A DNA stretch of 64,000 nucleotides from Streptomyces radiopugnans (GTDB lineage Bacteria > Actinomycetota > Actinomycetes > Streptomycetales > Streptomycetaceae), in contig NZ_FOET01000004.1 of the NCBI RefSeq assembly GCF_900110735.1, forward strand, positions 310,001-374,000, written 5' to 3'. Numbering within the stretch: position 1 is the stretch's first letter; each line of letters starts with the position of its first letter. A program made the translations under genes and the position numbers. Under the pieces are notes generated by a model. The model had not been told where the DNA came from, searched no databases, and saw only the letters and a list, made by a program, of their open reading frames with translations. Shown piece by piece: positions 24,676 through 33,209 of the stretch.

Positions 24676-25104
24676 TCAGGCCGACTCGACCAGCCCGTCG
24701 AGCGCCCGCCGCAGCAGGGTGCTGGAGGTGTGGACGGTGTAGGGGAAGTACACGACCTCGACCCCGACCCCGGCGAAGTCGCGCTCCAGCTTCTCCCCTT
24801 TCTCGGTGCCCCGCCAGTCGTCGCCCTTGAAGATGACGTCGAAGCGCACCTGCCGCCAGGTCTCCAGCTTGTCGGGCACCGTCTCCACGAACGCCGCGTC
24901 CACGAAGCGGATGCTGCGTACGATCTCCAGCCGCTCGGTGAGCGGCACGACCGGCGACCTGCCCTTGGCCTGCCGGGCCATCTCGTCGGACACCACCCCG
25001 GCCACCAGGTAGTCGCAGCGGCTCCTGGCGTGCCGCAGGATGTTCAGGTGCCCGACGTGGAATAAGTCGTACACCCCGGGCGCGTAGCCCACTCGGTGCG
25101 TCAT
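24676..25104 (-). CDS. Cytidylyltransferase (glycerol-3-phosphate type)
   Basis: Small nucleotidyltransferase of 142 residues. It begins VGYAPGVYDLFHVGHLNIL with the HxGH nucleotide-binding motif at about residues 16-19, and has the basic PLTERLEIVRSIRFVDAAF helix and the FKGDDWRGTEKG loop; HTSSTLLRR at the end takes the place of the TagD-type RTEGISTT motif. It should form a CDP-alcohol (CDP-glycerol or a CDP-polyol) from CTP. GAGGAGG lies just before the ATG. It sits 26 bp after the propeller gene and appears to be the last gene of the wzy-wzz-wzx operon, which suggests that a CDP-activated group decorates the polymer or its anchor. Confidence 0.88.
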   Translation of the reverse strand: MTHRVGYAPGVYDLFHVGHLNILRHARSRCDYLVAGVVSDEMARQAKGRSPVVPLTERLEIVRSIRFVDAAFVETVPDKLETWRQVRFDVIFKGDDWRGTEKGEKLERDFAGVGVEVVYFPYTVHTSSTLLRRALDGLVESA

Positions 25105-25130
25105 CCGCTCCTCCTCGGCGTGCGGTCGGG

Positions 25131-26669
25131 TCAGCTGCCGGCTGTCACGTACACGGGGCCGTTGCGCCCCGAGAGGTTGGTGCCGTCGGTGACCTCCAGC
25201 GAGTAGCGGTGCGTCGCGCCGGGCTCCACGGTGTCGGTGTAGCCCATCATGGGCCGGTCCCAGTAGCGGGAGTCCTGCTCGATGGAGGTCAGGAAGACAC
25301 CGTCCCGGTAGAGCCGGTAGGTCAGGACGCCGTCGTCCCGGTCCCAGGACGCCTTCCAGCTGAGTTCGATCTTCCCCCTGGCGCCGGTGGCGCCGCTCAT
25401 CAGCGGCACCTGGGGCGCCCCGGTGTCGGGTTCGGCCGCGAAGCGGGTCAGCCCCTGCTGCGGTTTCTCGTTGACGGTGGTGAACTCCCCGCCCGTCCAC
25501 AGGATTCCGTCGGCCATGACCATGGCGCGCGGGCCGATCTGCTCGCCGATGCCGTCGTTGGTGTCGGGGAACCACGGCAGGATCGTCTCGTCGGAGATCG
25601 ACTGGGCCAGCAGGTGCTGGCGGTTGCGGTGCTCGGGGAAACCGCCGGGTGTGTCACCGCAGTTGTGCGCGTGCGAGCCGCTGTAGAGCACTCCCCGGTA
25701 GGGCACCACGGCCTGGGTGGCGCCCAGGCAGGTGTCCTTCCACAGCATCGCTCCGTCCGCGAGCCGGCCGGCCGCGCGGCCGTCGAAGACCCCGCCGCCG
25801 GTGCCCTCGGCGCCCAGATAGAAGTTGGTGCCGTCGTTGACCAGCGACTTCACCGCCGACTTGCGCGGGATCCAGCCGGTGAAGTGGTTGACGATCCGCC
25901 CGGTGGTCGCGTCCAGGCCGACCAGTCCGTGCACGCTGTTCAGGAGGCTGCCGTTGATGGAGGTGAACCGGCCGCCGATGATGACCTTGTTCAGGTGCGG
26001 GGCGACGGTGATGGCGTTGATGCCGGGGATGGGGTCGTTGGAGATCGACGATCCCCGGACGGTGACGTTGAAGGGCAGCAGGGTGCCGTCGGGGGCCAGG
26101 GCCGCGACGCGCTCGCGCGTCTGCCCCTGGACGGTGGTGAACTGCCCGCCGATGTAGACGGCGTCGTCGGTCACGTCGATGGCCCGGACGGTCGAGGAGA
26201 CCACCGGTTTCCAGTCGGATCCGATGGTGCAGTCCTCGGTGTTCAGGCTGGCGGTGTTGGACCGCCCCTCTCCCCCGGCGCTGCCGAAGGAGCCGCCGAT
26301 GTAGAGCAGCGAGCCGTCCGGCGACGCCTTCAAGGCCCGTACCGTCTCCACTCCTCCGGTGAACTCCGGTGCGCACGGCAGGGGTTCGCCGGTCACCGCG
26401 TCGAAGGCGGCGAAGTTCTTCCGCCGCAGTTCACCGGTGCCGACGGCCGCGCCCGGCGGGCGGATGTGTTCGAAGGTGCCCCCCGCGTAGACGACGCCCC
26501 TGGCGTATGCCAGGGCCCACACGATGCCGTCGGTCTGCCAGGTGCCCAGCGGATCGGCGGTCAGGGTGGTCTCACCCGCGGCCTGGGCCGGCCCGGCCCC
26601 CAAGGCCGTGGACGACAGGCCGAGCACGGCGGCGGCGAGCAGGAGTCTGACGGGTCTTCTTCTGCGCAT
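25131..26669 (-). CDS. Secreted GGxF-repeat beta-propeller with C-terminal Fn3-like domain
   Basis: A 512-residue protein with a Sec signal peptide (MRRRRPVR, hydrophobic core, cleavage probably after AQA near residue 31). The body has repeated blades marked VYAGGTF, LYIGGSFGSA, VYIGGQFTTV, VIIGGRFTSI and LWTGGEFTTV, a kelch/PQQ-like propeller. Residues about 425-510 resemble a fibronectin type III domain (GKIELSWKASWDRDDGVLTYRLYRDG). Four Cys in the propeller could form disulfides outside the cell. It lies 93 bp after wzx and 26 bp before the cytidylyltransferase in one direction, so it is probably co-expressed with polymer assembly. It could bind or modify the exported polysaccharide; no catalytic motif is visible. 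Confidence 0.8.
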   Translation of the reverse strand: MRRRRPVRLLLAAAVLGLSSTALGAGPAQAAGETTLTADPLGTWQTDGIVWALAYARGVVYAGGTFEHIRPPGAAVGTGELRRKNFAAFDAVTGEPLPCAPEFTGGVETVRALKASPDGSLLYIGGSFGSAGGEGRSNTASLNTEDCTIGSDWKPVVSSTVRAIDVTDDAVYIGGQFTTVQGQTRERVAALAPDGTLLPFNVTVRGSSISNDPIPGINAITVAPHLNKVIIGGRFTSINGSLLNSVHGLVGLDATTGRIVNHFTGWIPRKSAVKSLVNDGTNFYLGAEGTGGGVFDGRAAGRLADGAMLWKDTCLGATQAVVPYRGVLYSGSHAHNCGDTPGGFPEHRNRQHLLAQSISDETILPWFPDTNDGIGEQIGPRAMVMADGILWTGGEFTTVNEKPQQGLTRFAAEPDTGAPQVPLMSGATGARGKIELSWKASWDRDDGVLTYRLYRDGVFLTSIEQDSRYWDRPMMGYTDTVEPGATHRYSLEVTDGTNLSGRNGPVYVTAGS

Positions 26670-26762
26670 GGATTCCCCCCTGGAAACGCATGAGCGCGGA
26701 CGGGACGAGCCGGGGAGGGGAGGGCCCCGCGCCGGTCGGCGCACGCGGCGGCCACCCCTTGT

Positions 26763-28370
26763 TCAGCTTGCTCGGCGCGACTTCCCCTCGCTGCCCTTGC
26801 GCAGCACCCGGAAGAACTCCCCCACCCCCAGCGGCACACGATAGCGCCACACGGCCGCGCAGAACCCGCAGACGGCGAAAGCGCCACCCAGCAGCGCACC
26901 CCACGCGGTGTCCCCCCACAGCACGCGGGCGGCGAACGCCGGCGGTGCGGCGGCGGCCACGGCCACGACCGCGGCGTGGAGGTAACCGCGGTCGACGGTG
27001 CGGAAACCCAGCCGCCGCACCAGCAGTGCCGAGGCGGTGTTGTCCACCACGATCGCCAGCCCCCATGCCAGGGCCGCCCCCGTCACCCCGTACCGCGGGG
27101 CGAGCCAGATCCCGGCGCCGAGCTGGACGGCGAAACCGGCGCCCGCCGTCGCCAGGTTCCAGGTGCTGCGGCCGGCCATCAGGACGACGGTCTGCGCGTT
27201 GCCGACGCCGACGTTGACCACGCAGGCCGCCGACAGCACCACCAGCGCGGCCGCGCCCTGGCCGAAACCGGGCCCGAACAGGGAGAGCACGGTGGCGGGG
27301 AAGGCCGCGAGCATCGCGAACAGGGGCCAGGAGAACAGCACGATCCACCGGGTCGACAGCCGGTGCAGATGCTCCGCCTCCCCTTTCAGGCCGCCCGCCA
27401 GCAGTCTGCTGATCTGCGCGGCCACGGCGAGGCGGACCGCGAGCTGGAGCAGGGTGCCGGCGGTCACCAGGCGGCCGACGGCCGTGTAGATCCCGGCCTC
27501 GGCGCCGGTGCCCAGCGCCGACAGCAGGACCACCCCGATCCAGACGGCGGCGATGTCGAAGACCGAGGACAGGGCGCGGGGGCCGGCGAAGGACCAGAAC
27601 TCGCCGGGGCCGACGAGCCGCCCCTCCCCCGGTCCGTCCGGCACGCCTGCCCCGACACGCCGCGCCGCGCGGGAGCGGCGCAGCGAGGCCCAGGCCGCCA
27701 CCGCTCCCAGCAGGGCGGGGGCCAGCCAGGCCGCGGACAGCGCGAGCACGCCCGGCGCGAGCAGGACCAGGGGCAGGGCGAGCGCCACCCGCAGCACGGG
27801 TTTGCCGATCTGCTCCACGCCCACGAAGGGGACCACCGAGCCGTACCCGCGGGTGGCCCCCAGCAGTACCAGCGAGACGGTCGCCACCGGCAGGAAGAGC
27901 GCGAACAGCCGCATCACCGCCAGGGCCTGCCCGGCGGGGAGGCCGGGCAGCAGCCAGACCGCCAGGGCGGGAGAGAGGAACAGCAGCGCCGCACACGCCG
28001 TGCCGGCCGCCAGGGCGGGCGGCACGGCGGTGCGCAGCAGCGCGGGTACGCCGGCTCCGCCGGTGAGTTCCAGGTCGCGGGAGACGAAGCGCACCAGCGC
28101 GGTGTCGGCGCCCAGCTTGCAGGCGTTGCTCACGATGGTGAACGCGGCGACGCCCGCGAAGACCGCGCCGGCCCCTTCCGCGCCGAGCCCTCGGGTGACG
28201 ACGGCGACCAGGAGGAAGCCGAACAGCGCGTTGACGGCGGAGCCCGCGAAACCGAACCATCCGCCGCGCACGGTCGCGGCGACCCCCCGGGCGCGTGCCC
28301 CGGCCGCCGCGCCGCTGCCCCGCGCTCCGCTTCCCCGCGCGCCGTGCGCGGCGGGCCGTGCGCCGGTCAC
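26763..28370 (-). CDS. Wzx-type lipid-linked polysaccharide flippase
   Basis: Integral membrane protein of 535 residues with about 12-14 hydrophobic segments (FAGSAVNALFGFLLVAVVTRG is the first), MOP/PST flippase architecture. The N-terminal 30 residues are Ala/Gly/Arg-rich and cytoplasmic. It should flip undecaprenyl-diphosphate-linked repeat units across the membrane. The GTG start overlaps the stop of the Wzz-like gene (GTGA), so it is translationally coupled to it; the order Wzy-Wzz-Wzx is a complete Wzy-dependent export module. Confidence 0.88.
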   Translation of the reverse strand: MTGARPAAHGARGSGARGSGAAAGARARGVAATVRGGWFGFAGSAVNALFGFLLVAVVTRGLGAEGAGAVFAGVAAFTIVSNACKLGADTALVRFVSRDLELTGGAGVPALLRTAVPPALAAGTACAALLFLSPALAVWLLPGLPAGQALAVMRLFALFLPVATVSLVLLGATRGYGSVVPFVGVEQIGKPVLRVALALPLVLLAPGVLALSAAWLAPALLGAVAAWASLRRSRAARRVGAGVPDGPGEGRLVGPGEFWSFAGPRALSSVFDIAAVWIGVVLLSALGTGAEAGIYTAVGRLVTAGTLLQLAVRLAVAAQISRLLAGGLKGEAEHLHRLSTRWIVLFSWPLFAMLAAFPATVLSLFGPGFGQGAAALVVLSAACVVNVGVGNAQTVVLMAGRSTWNLATAGAGFAVQLGAGIWLAPRYGVTGAALAWGLAIVVDNTASALLVRRLGFRTVDRGYLHAAVVAVAAAAPPAFAARVLWGDTAWGALLGGAFAVCGFCAAVWRYRVPLGVGEFFRVLRKGSEGKSRRAS

Positions 28371-30139
28371 GGGCGCGGGGCGGTGCCGTCGCCGGTGCGG
28401 CGGTACCGGCCGTACGAGCCGTAGGCGGTGTCCTGGCGGGTGCCGGACGGCTTCGGTTCGAGCCGCTTGAGCGCCACGGTGTCCTCACCCGTACCGCCGG
28501 TGCCGGAGCCGGCACCGGAGCCCGGGCCGTCTCCGGTGCCCCGGCCGGAGCCGGGACCGCTGCCGCCCATCCCGCCCGCCCCGGCGGGCGCGGTGGGTTC
28601 GACGGGCACGGAGGAAGAGGGGCCGCGGCGGCGCCTCCGGCCGCTCTCGTACAGCACCGCTCCCAGGACGTGCCCGCCGACGGAGGTGACCAGGTCCCGC
28701 ACCCGGTCCAGATCGTCCCTGAGGGTGGTGTCCGGATCGCAGACCACCAGCACCCCGCGCGCCAGTCCGGCGACGGCCGTGCCGTCCGCGTGGGACAGCA
28801 GCGGTGCGGTGACGGCCACGACGTACTCGCCCCGCTCGGCGGCTCCGGTCAGCAGCCTCGTGAAGCCCGGTGAGTTGAGCGCCCGCGCGGCGTCGGGCAC
28901 CCGGCACCCGGGGACGAGTCCGAGGTACCCGGCGGTGCCGGCGTCCACGGTGGCCCGCGCGCCGTCCGGCCAGCGGCCCGGCACGGGCTCACGGGCGGCG
29001 CCGCGCACCGGGAGCTCCCCCGCCAGGCGCGGCGTACGCGGGTCGGCCTCGACCAGCAGCACGTCGCGGCCGGTCTCGGCCAGGGCCGCGGCGAGGTTGA
29101 CCGCGGCGGGCAGGGTCCCGGGGTGTTCCCGGGCGGACACGACCAGCAGGCCGCCGGGCTCCGCCAGGCGCGGGTGGCGCAGCGCGCGCAGGGCGATCGT
29201 GCGGAACTCCTCGGCCCGCTCCCCGCCGCGGGACGGGCCGACCTCCAGGATCCCCGCGCCGTCGCGCCGCCGCGGCAGGGCGCCGAGCACGGGCGCGCGC
29301 AGGGCGGCGCGCACCTCGCCGGCCGAGCGCGCCCGCGGGTCCAGCAGGGAGCGGATCCAGGCGGCGAGCAGTCCGCCGGCCAGGCCGGCGACCGACCCGA
29401 CCGGTACGAGCACCCCGATTCCGGGGCCGGAGGGCGCCTCGGGCGCCTCGCCCCGGCGCACCACGTCGCCGGGCGAGGTGTCCAGGGTCTTCAGTCCGGT
29501 GACACGTCCCTGGAGGTCGGCTATGCGGGCGGTGAGGTTCGCGCGCTCGGACTCGGCGGTCTGCCGGGCCGACTCGGTGGACGCTCCGGCGATCTTCTCG
29601 TCCAGCTCCTCGCGCTGCTCCACCAGGGGTTCGAGCTCCTCGTTGAGCTCGGCGACGGTGTTGTCGATGCGCCGGACGACGGCGGCCTCGCGGTGGTCCA
29701 GATAGGCGCGTACGAAGGCGTTGACGCGTTCGGCCGCCTCCTGCGGCGAGTCGGCCGTGTACTCGAACTCCAGGATCTGCGTGTCGGGAGGGTTGCTCAC
29801 CCGCAGACCGCGCTGGAGCTGCGCCGGGTCGGCTCCCCCGCCCAGCTCCCCGGCGGCGCGTCCGGCCACCGCGGCGCTCCGTGCGATCTGCCGCTCGGTG
29901 CCCATGCTGATCTGCTTGTCGGCCGAGACCCCGCCGGCCTCGAACGGCGCGGTGCTGATGGCCTGTACGACGACCTCGCCGGTGGCGGTGTAGTCCGCGC
30001 CGCCCGCGGTGGACACGGCCCCGCCGCAGGCGGCGCCCAGCAGCAGGCCGGAGGCGATGAGGGCGCGGTGGCGGAAGAGCCGGCGCAGCTGGTCGCGGAG
30101 CTGGTCGGGCTCCCGCGAGGACGGGTCGTAGGCGCTCAC
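28367..30139 (-). CDS. Wzz chain-length protein fused to degenerate BY-kinase domain
   Basis: A 590-residue polysaccharide co-polymerase. One transmembrane segment lies near residues 22-45 and a second near 355-375 (IGVLVPVGSVAGLAGGLLAAWI), with a coiled-coil periplasmic-type domain between (long Glu/Arg helix around LEPLVEQREELDEKIAG). The cytoplasmic half resembles bacterial tyrosine kinases: VVSAREHPGTLPAAVNLAAA occupies the Walker A place but lacks GKS/T, while VLLVEADPRTPRL keeps Walker A-prime. A Gly/Ser linker and a Tyr-rich tail (TAYGSYGRY, near residues 576-584) follow. So it looks like a pseudo-kinase with a retained tyrosine cluster. The GTG start overlaps the wzy stop as GTGA. Confidence 0.82.
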   Translation of the reverse strand: MSAYDPSSREPDQLRDQLRRLFRHRALIASGLLLGAACGGAVSTAGGADYTATGEVVVQAISTAPFEAGGVSADKQISMGTERQIARSAAVAGRAAGELGGGADPAQLQRGLRVSNPPDTQILEFEYTADSPQEAAERVNAFVRAYLDHREAAVVRRIDNTVAELNEELEPLVEQREELDEKIAGASTESARQTAESERANLTARIADLQGRVTGLKTLDTSPGDVVRRGEAPEAPSGPGIGVLVPVGSVAGLAGGLLAAWIRSLLDPRARSAGEVRAALRAPVLGALPRRRDGAGILEVGPSRGGERAEEFRTIALRALRHPRLAEPGGLLVVSAREHPGTLPAAVNLAAALAETGRDVLLVEADPRTPRLAGELPVRGAAREPVPGRWPDGARATVDAGTAGYLGLVPGCRVPDAARALNSPGFTRLLTGAAERGEYVVAVTAPLLSHADGTAVAGLARGVLVVCDPDTTLRDDLDRVRDLVTSVGGHVLGAVLYESGRRRRRGPSSSVPVEPTAPAGAGGMGGSGPGSGRGTGDGPGSGAGSGTGGTGEDTVALKRLEPKPSGTRQDTAYGSYGRYRRTGDGTAPRP

Positions 30140-31683
30140 GTGCGTGCTTCTCCTGTGGAGGTGGTCGAGACGGCGGTGCGGGGCGCGGCGCTCGCGGGTG
30201 CGGGGCCGGTGTCCGGCCCCGCACCCGCAGGCGGCTCGGGATGCGGTTCGGGAAGCTGCTCGGGCACCGTCCGGCCCGGTCTTCCGGTGGTCAGCACGGG
30301 CACCAGGAGCAGCAGGGTGAGCGGTCCCATCACGAACAGCAGACTGCCGCGCAGCAGGATGATCTGGTAGAAGCCGAACGCGGTCACGGCCAGGGCCGCG
30401 AGCGTACCGCCGTGTTCCCGCAGCCGGTGCCGTACGCCGTCGATCCGCCGTCCCGCGGCACCGAACAGGGAGAAGACCGCGACCACCCCCGGGAAGCCGG
30501 CCCACATGTAGCTCTCGATCCACAGCGGCGCGGAGAGGTTCTCGAAGGAGTAGCCGGCGTGCCGGGCCAGGGCGACGCCCGCGTCGTCGGGCTTGCCGGG
30601 CCAGACGGCGCGCGGCACGAAGAACAGCGGCGGCCCGAGCGCGTCCCGGATCTCGTGGCCGTTCTCCCGTACGTGGTCGACACCGGTGGCGATCTGCTGG
30701 AAGGCGTCGTAGTCGCCGTTGGAGGTGAACTGCTCGGCGAGCGAGAGGACCTCGACCGGTTCGCGCTTGTCGTGGCGGAAGTAGTCGCTGTAGGGGAACA
30801 CCAGGAGCACCGCGGCGGTGACGGCCGCCGCCCCCGCCCGGAAGGCGCGCGGCCGGCGCAGCGCGGGAGCGGCGAAGACGAGCGTCAGCAGCACCGTCCC
30901 CGCCCAGAATCGCGGCTGGCTGACGGGGTTGTTCACCACGGCGTTCACCGCGACCAGCACCGGCAGCAGGATCCACCGCACTCCGCGCAGGGTACGGTCG
31001 CCGCCGGGCGTGCGGGGCACGTACAGCAGCGCGAGAAGTGCCCAGAAGGCCGGGACCGACAGGCTCCAGGCGGCCAGGGCCTGGTCCGCGGCCCCGCCCG
31101 GATCCCCCTGTGCGGCGGCCTCGTTGACGGCCTGGCGGCTCTGGAAAAACGCCGCCGGGCCGCCCTGGGCCGGTACCAGGACGGCTGCCAGCGCCAGGGC
31201 CGCTCCGCACAGCAGCAGGGTGCGCACGGGGGTGATCCGGCGGGTGAGCAGCGGTTCGAGCACGGGGCGGGTGCGGGGTGTCCGCCGTCCCGCCAGCGCC
31301 GATCCGGCGCTGTAGGCGAGCAGTCCGGTCTCCGTCAGGACCGCCGAGGTGAAGGCGGTGCCGGCGTCGACGGCGAAGCCCCACGGGTAGGAGTCGGTCG
31401 CCAGCATGGCCAGCGGCGCCAGGCCCAGCCAGACGTAGCAGAAGAGCCAGAAGCCGAAGCCGACCACCCGTATCAGGGGATCGGTCAGCACCCGTGCCAG
31501 CGCCCCTCCGGTGTGGGCCACCACCACGCACTGCACCGCGAACGCGGCGCCGGTGCGCACGTCCTGTCCGTACAGCACCAGCGCGGGCAGCAGCAGGACG
31601 AGCAGGACGGCGCACAGGCACAGCGCGGGGACGCTGCGCGGCTCGGCCCGCTCCACCGCCGGGGACTGTTCCCTCACGGGCAT
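30136..31683 (-). CDS. Wzy-type polysaccharide polymerase / O-antigen ligase-like membrane protein
   Basis: A 515-residue integral membrane protein with about 11 hydrophobic segments and a long extracytoplasmic loop (around residues 270-360, FRHDKREPVEVLSLAEQFTSNGDYDAF and FVPRAVWPGKPDD), the usual Wzy layout. The C-terminal 60 residues are Pro/Glu/Thr-rich. It should polymerise lipid-linked repeat units at the outer face of the membrane. AGGAGGAG lies about 6 nt before the ATG at 31683. First gene of the operon that continues through Wzz, Wzx, the propeller and the cytidylyltransferase. Sequence conservation in this family is low, so the call rests on topology and context. Confidence 0.78.
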   Translation of the reverse strand: MPVREQSPAVERAEPRSVPALCLCAVLLVLLLPALVLYGQDVRTGAAFAVQCVVVAHTGGALARVLTDPLIRVVGFGFWLFCYVWLGLAPLAMLATDSYPWGFAVDAGTAFTSAVLTETGLLAYSAGSALAGRRTPRTRPVLEPLLTRRITPVRTLLLCGAALALAAVLVPAQGGPAAFFQSRQAVNEAAAQGDPGGAADQALAAWSLSVPAFWALLALLYVPRTPGGDRTLRGVRWILLPVLVAVNAVVNNPVSQPRFWAGTVLLTLVFAAPALRRPRAFRAGAAAVTAAVLLVFPYSDYFRHDKREPVEVLSLAEQFTSNGDYDAFQQIATGVDHVRENGHEIRDALGPPLFFVPRAVWPGKPDDAGVALARHAGYSFENLSAPLWIESYMWAGFPGVVAVFSLFGAAGRRIDGVRHRLREHGGTLAALAVTAFGFYQIILLRGSLLFVMGPLTLLLLVPVLTTGRPGRTVPEQLPEPHPEPPAGAGPDTGPAPASAAPRTAVSTTSTGEART

Positions 31684-31884
31684 GACCCGCTCTCCTCCTA
31701 CCCTTCCGCGCCGGCCCCGGTCCGGGGCGGTACGTGCGGGGTCGTGTGCTCGGCCGGGTCCGTGACGCGTTCGGCCGGGCTCGGTTTGCTCCGGTTTCCC
31801 GTGTTTCCGGGCTTTTGTCGTGAATTGGCTGTGGACGAGGCCGAACGCCCCTACGATGACCGGGTCTTCGAAGGGGGAACGGCT
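31684..31884. promoter_or_regulatory. Divergent promoter region, wzy / glycosyltransferase
   Basis: A 201-bp gap with an AT-richer core at about 31785-31830 and a plus-strand TACGAT -10-like element at about 31851-31856. It must drive the two arms of the polysaccharide locus; no -35 could be assigned. GGGGGA precedes the GTG at 31885. Confidence 0.4.
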
Positions 31885-33153
31885 GTGCTGGACTCGTTCA
31901 AGGACCGCTGTGTGCTCGTGGTCTCGACCAACTACGCGCCGGAGCACGCGGGCATCGGACCGTACTCGGCGCAGATCGCCGAGCACCTGGCCGCGCTGGG
32001 CGCCGACACCCATGTGCTCGCCGGGATGCCGCACTACCCGGCGTGGCGCGTGCACGAGGAGTACCGCGGCAGGTGGCGGGTGCGCGAGGTGCGCGAGGGC
32101 GTCACCGTCCACCGCCGCCGGCACACCGTGCCGCGGCGTCAGACGGCGCTGCGCCGGGGGCTGTTCGAGGCCAGTGTCCTGGCGCACGGCATCGCGGCGC
32201 CGCCGCGCGTCCGCCCGGACGTGGTGCTCTCCCAGATGCCCAGCCTGGCCGGCGGTGTGCTCGGCGCCCGGATCGCCCGGCGCGCCGGGGCGCCGCACGC
32301 GGTGGTGGTCCAGGATCTGATGGGCGCGGCGGCCGGGCAGAGCGGGATGAGCGGCGGCGGCCGGGTCGCCTCGTTCGCCGGGGGCGTGGAGGGCCGGGTA
32401 CTGCGCTCGGCGGCGCTGGTGGGGGTGGTGCACGAGTCGTTCGCCGACCGGGTGGCGGCCATGGGCGTGCCGCGCGAGCGGGTGCGGGTGGTGCCCAACT
32501 GGACGCATGTGCGCGCCCCCGGCGGCGACCGCGCGCGGACCCGGGCCCGGCTGGGCTGGCCCGAGGACGCCACCGTGGTGCTGCACTCGGGGAACATGGG
32601 CCTCAAGCAGGGGCTGGAGGTGCTGGTGGAGACCGCCCGCCTGGCCGGCCGGGACGGCGGCCCGGGCTCGGGCTCGGGCTCGGGCGGCACGGTGCGGGTG
32701 GTGCTGATGGGTGAGGGGCACCGGCGCGGACATCTGCGGGAGATGGCCAGGGGCGTGGAGTCGCTGGACTTCCTCCCGCCCGCGGACGCGGAGGAGTTCC
32801 CCGAGATCCTGGCCGCGGCGGACGTACTGGCCGTCACCCAGCGGGCGTCGGTGCTGGACATGAGCCTGCCGTCCAAGCTGACCTCGTACTTCACGGCCGG
32901 GCGTCCGGTGGTCGCCTCCGTCGCGGCCGGCAGCGGCACCGCGCGGGAGGTAGAGCGCTCCGGCGCCGGGGTGGTGGTGCCGCCGGAGGACCCCGAGGCG
33001 CTGCTGGGGGCGGTCCGCCGGCTGGCCGGGGATCCCGGGCGGTGCGCCGAACTGGGCGCGCGGGGGCGCGAGTACGTCGAGCGGCGGCTGAGCCGCCGGG
33101 CCGGTCTGGAGCGGATCACCGCCCTGCTGCGGGAGGCGTCGGCCGCCGGCTGA
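31885..33153 (+). CDS. Glycosyltransferase family 4 (WbuB-like)
   Basis: GT-B fold glycosyltransferase of 422 residues. The N-terminal acceptor domain opens with CVLVVSTNYAPEHAGIGPYSAQIAEHLAA, typical of the WbuB/GT4 group; the C-terminal donor domain has VVLHSGNMGLKQGLEVLVE and the substrate-binding stretch SLPSKLTSYFTAGRPVVASVAAGSGTA (in two parts, near residues 330-355). A Gly/Ser repeat (GSGSGSGG) joins two strands near residue 265. It transfers a sugar from a nucleotide donor to the lipid-linked repeat unit in the cytoplasm. The GTG at 31885 was chosen for the GGGGGA 7 nt upstream; the frame extends further upstream without similarity. Confidence 0.88.
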   Translation: MLDSFKDRCVLVVSTNYAPEHAGIGPYSAQIAEHLAALGADTHVLAGMPHYPAWRVHEEYRGRWRVREVREGVTVHRRRHTVPRRQTALRRGLFEASVLAHGIAAPPRVRPDVVLSQMPSLAGGVLGARIARRAGAPHAVVVQDLMGAAAGQSGMSGGGRVASFAGGVEGRVLRSAALVGVVHESFADRVAAMGVPRERVRVVPNWTHVRAPGGDRARTRARLGWPEDATVVLHSGNMGLKQGLEVLVETARLAGRDGGPGSGSGSGGTVRVVLMGEGHRRGHLREMARGVESLDFLPPADAEEFPEILAAADVLAVTQRASVLDMSLPSKLTSYFTAGRPVVASVAAGSGTAREVERSGAGVVVPPEDPEALLGAVRRLAGDPGRCAELGARGREYVERRLSRRAGLERITALLREASAAG

Positions 33154-33209
33154 GGGGCGGTCTCGGGGCGCGGTGCGGTGCGGGGGCGGCGCGGGCCGCC
33201 TGCGGCACC

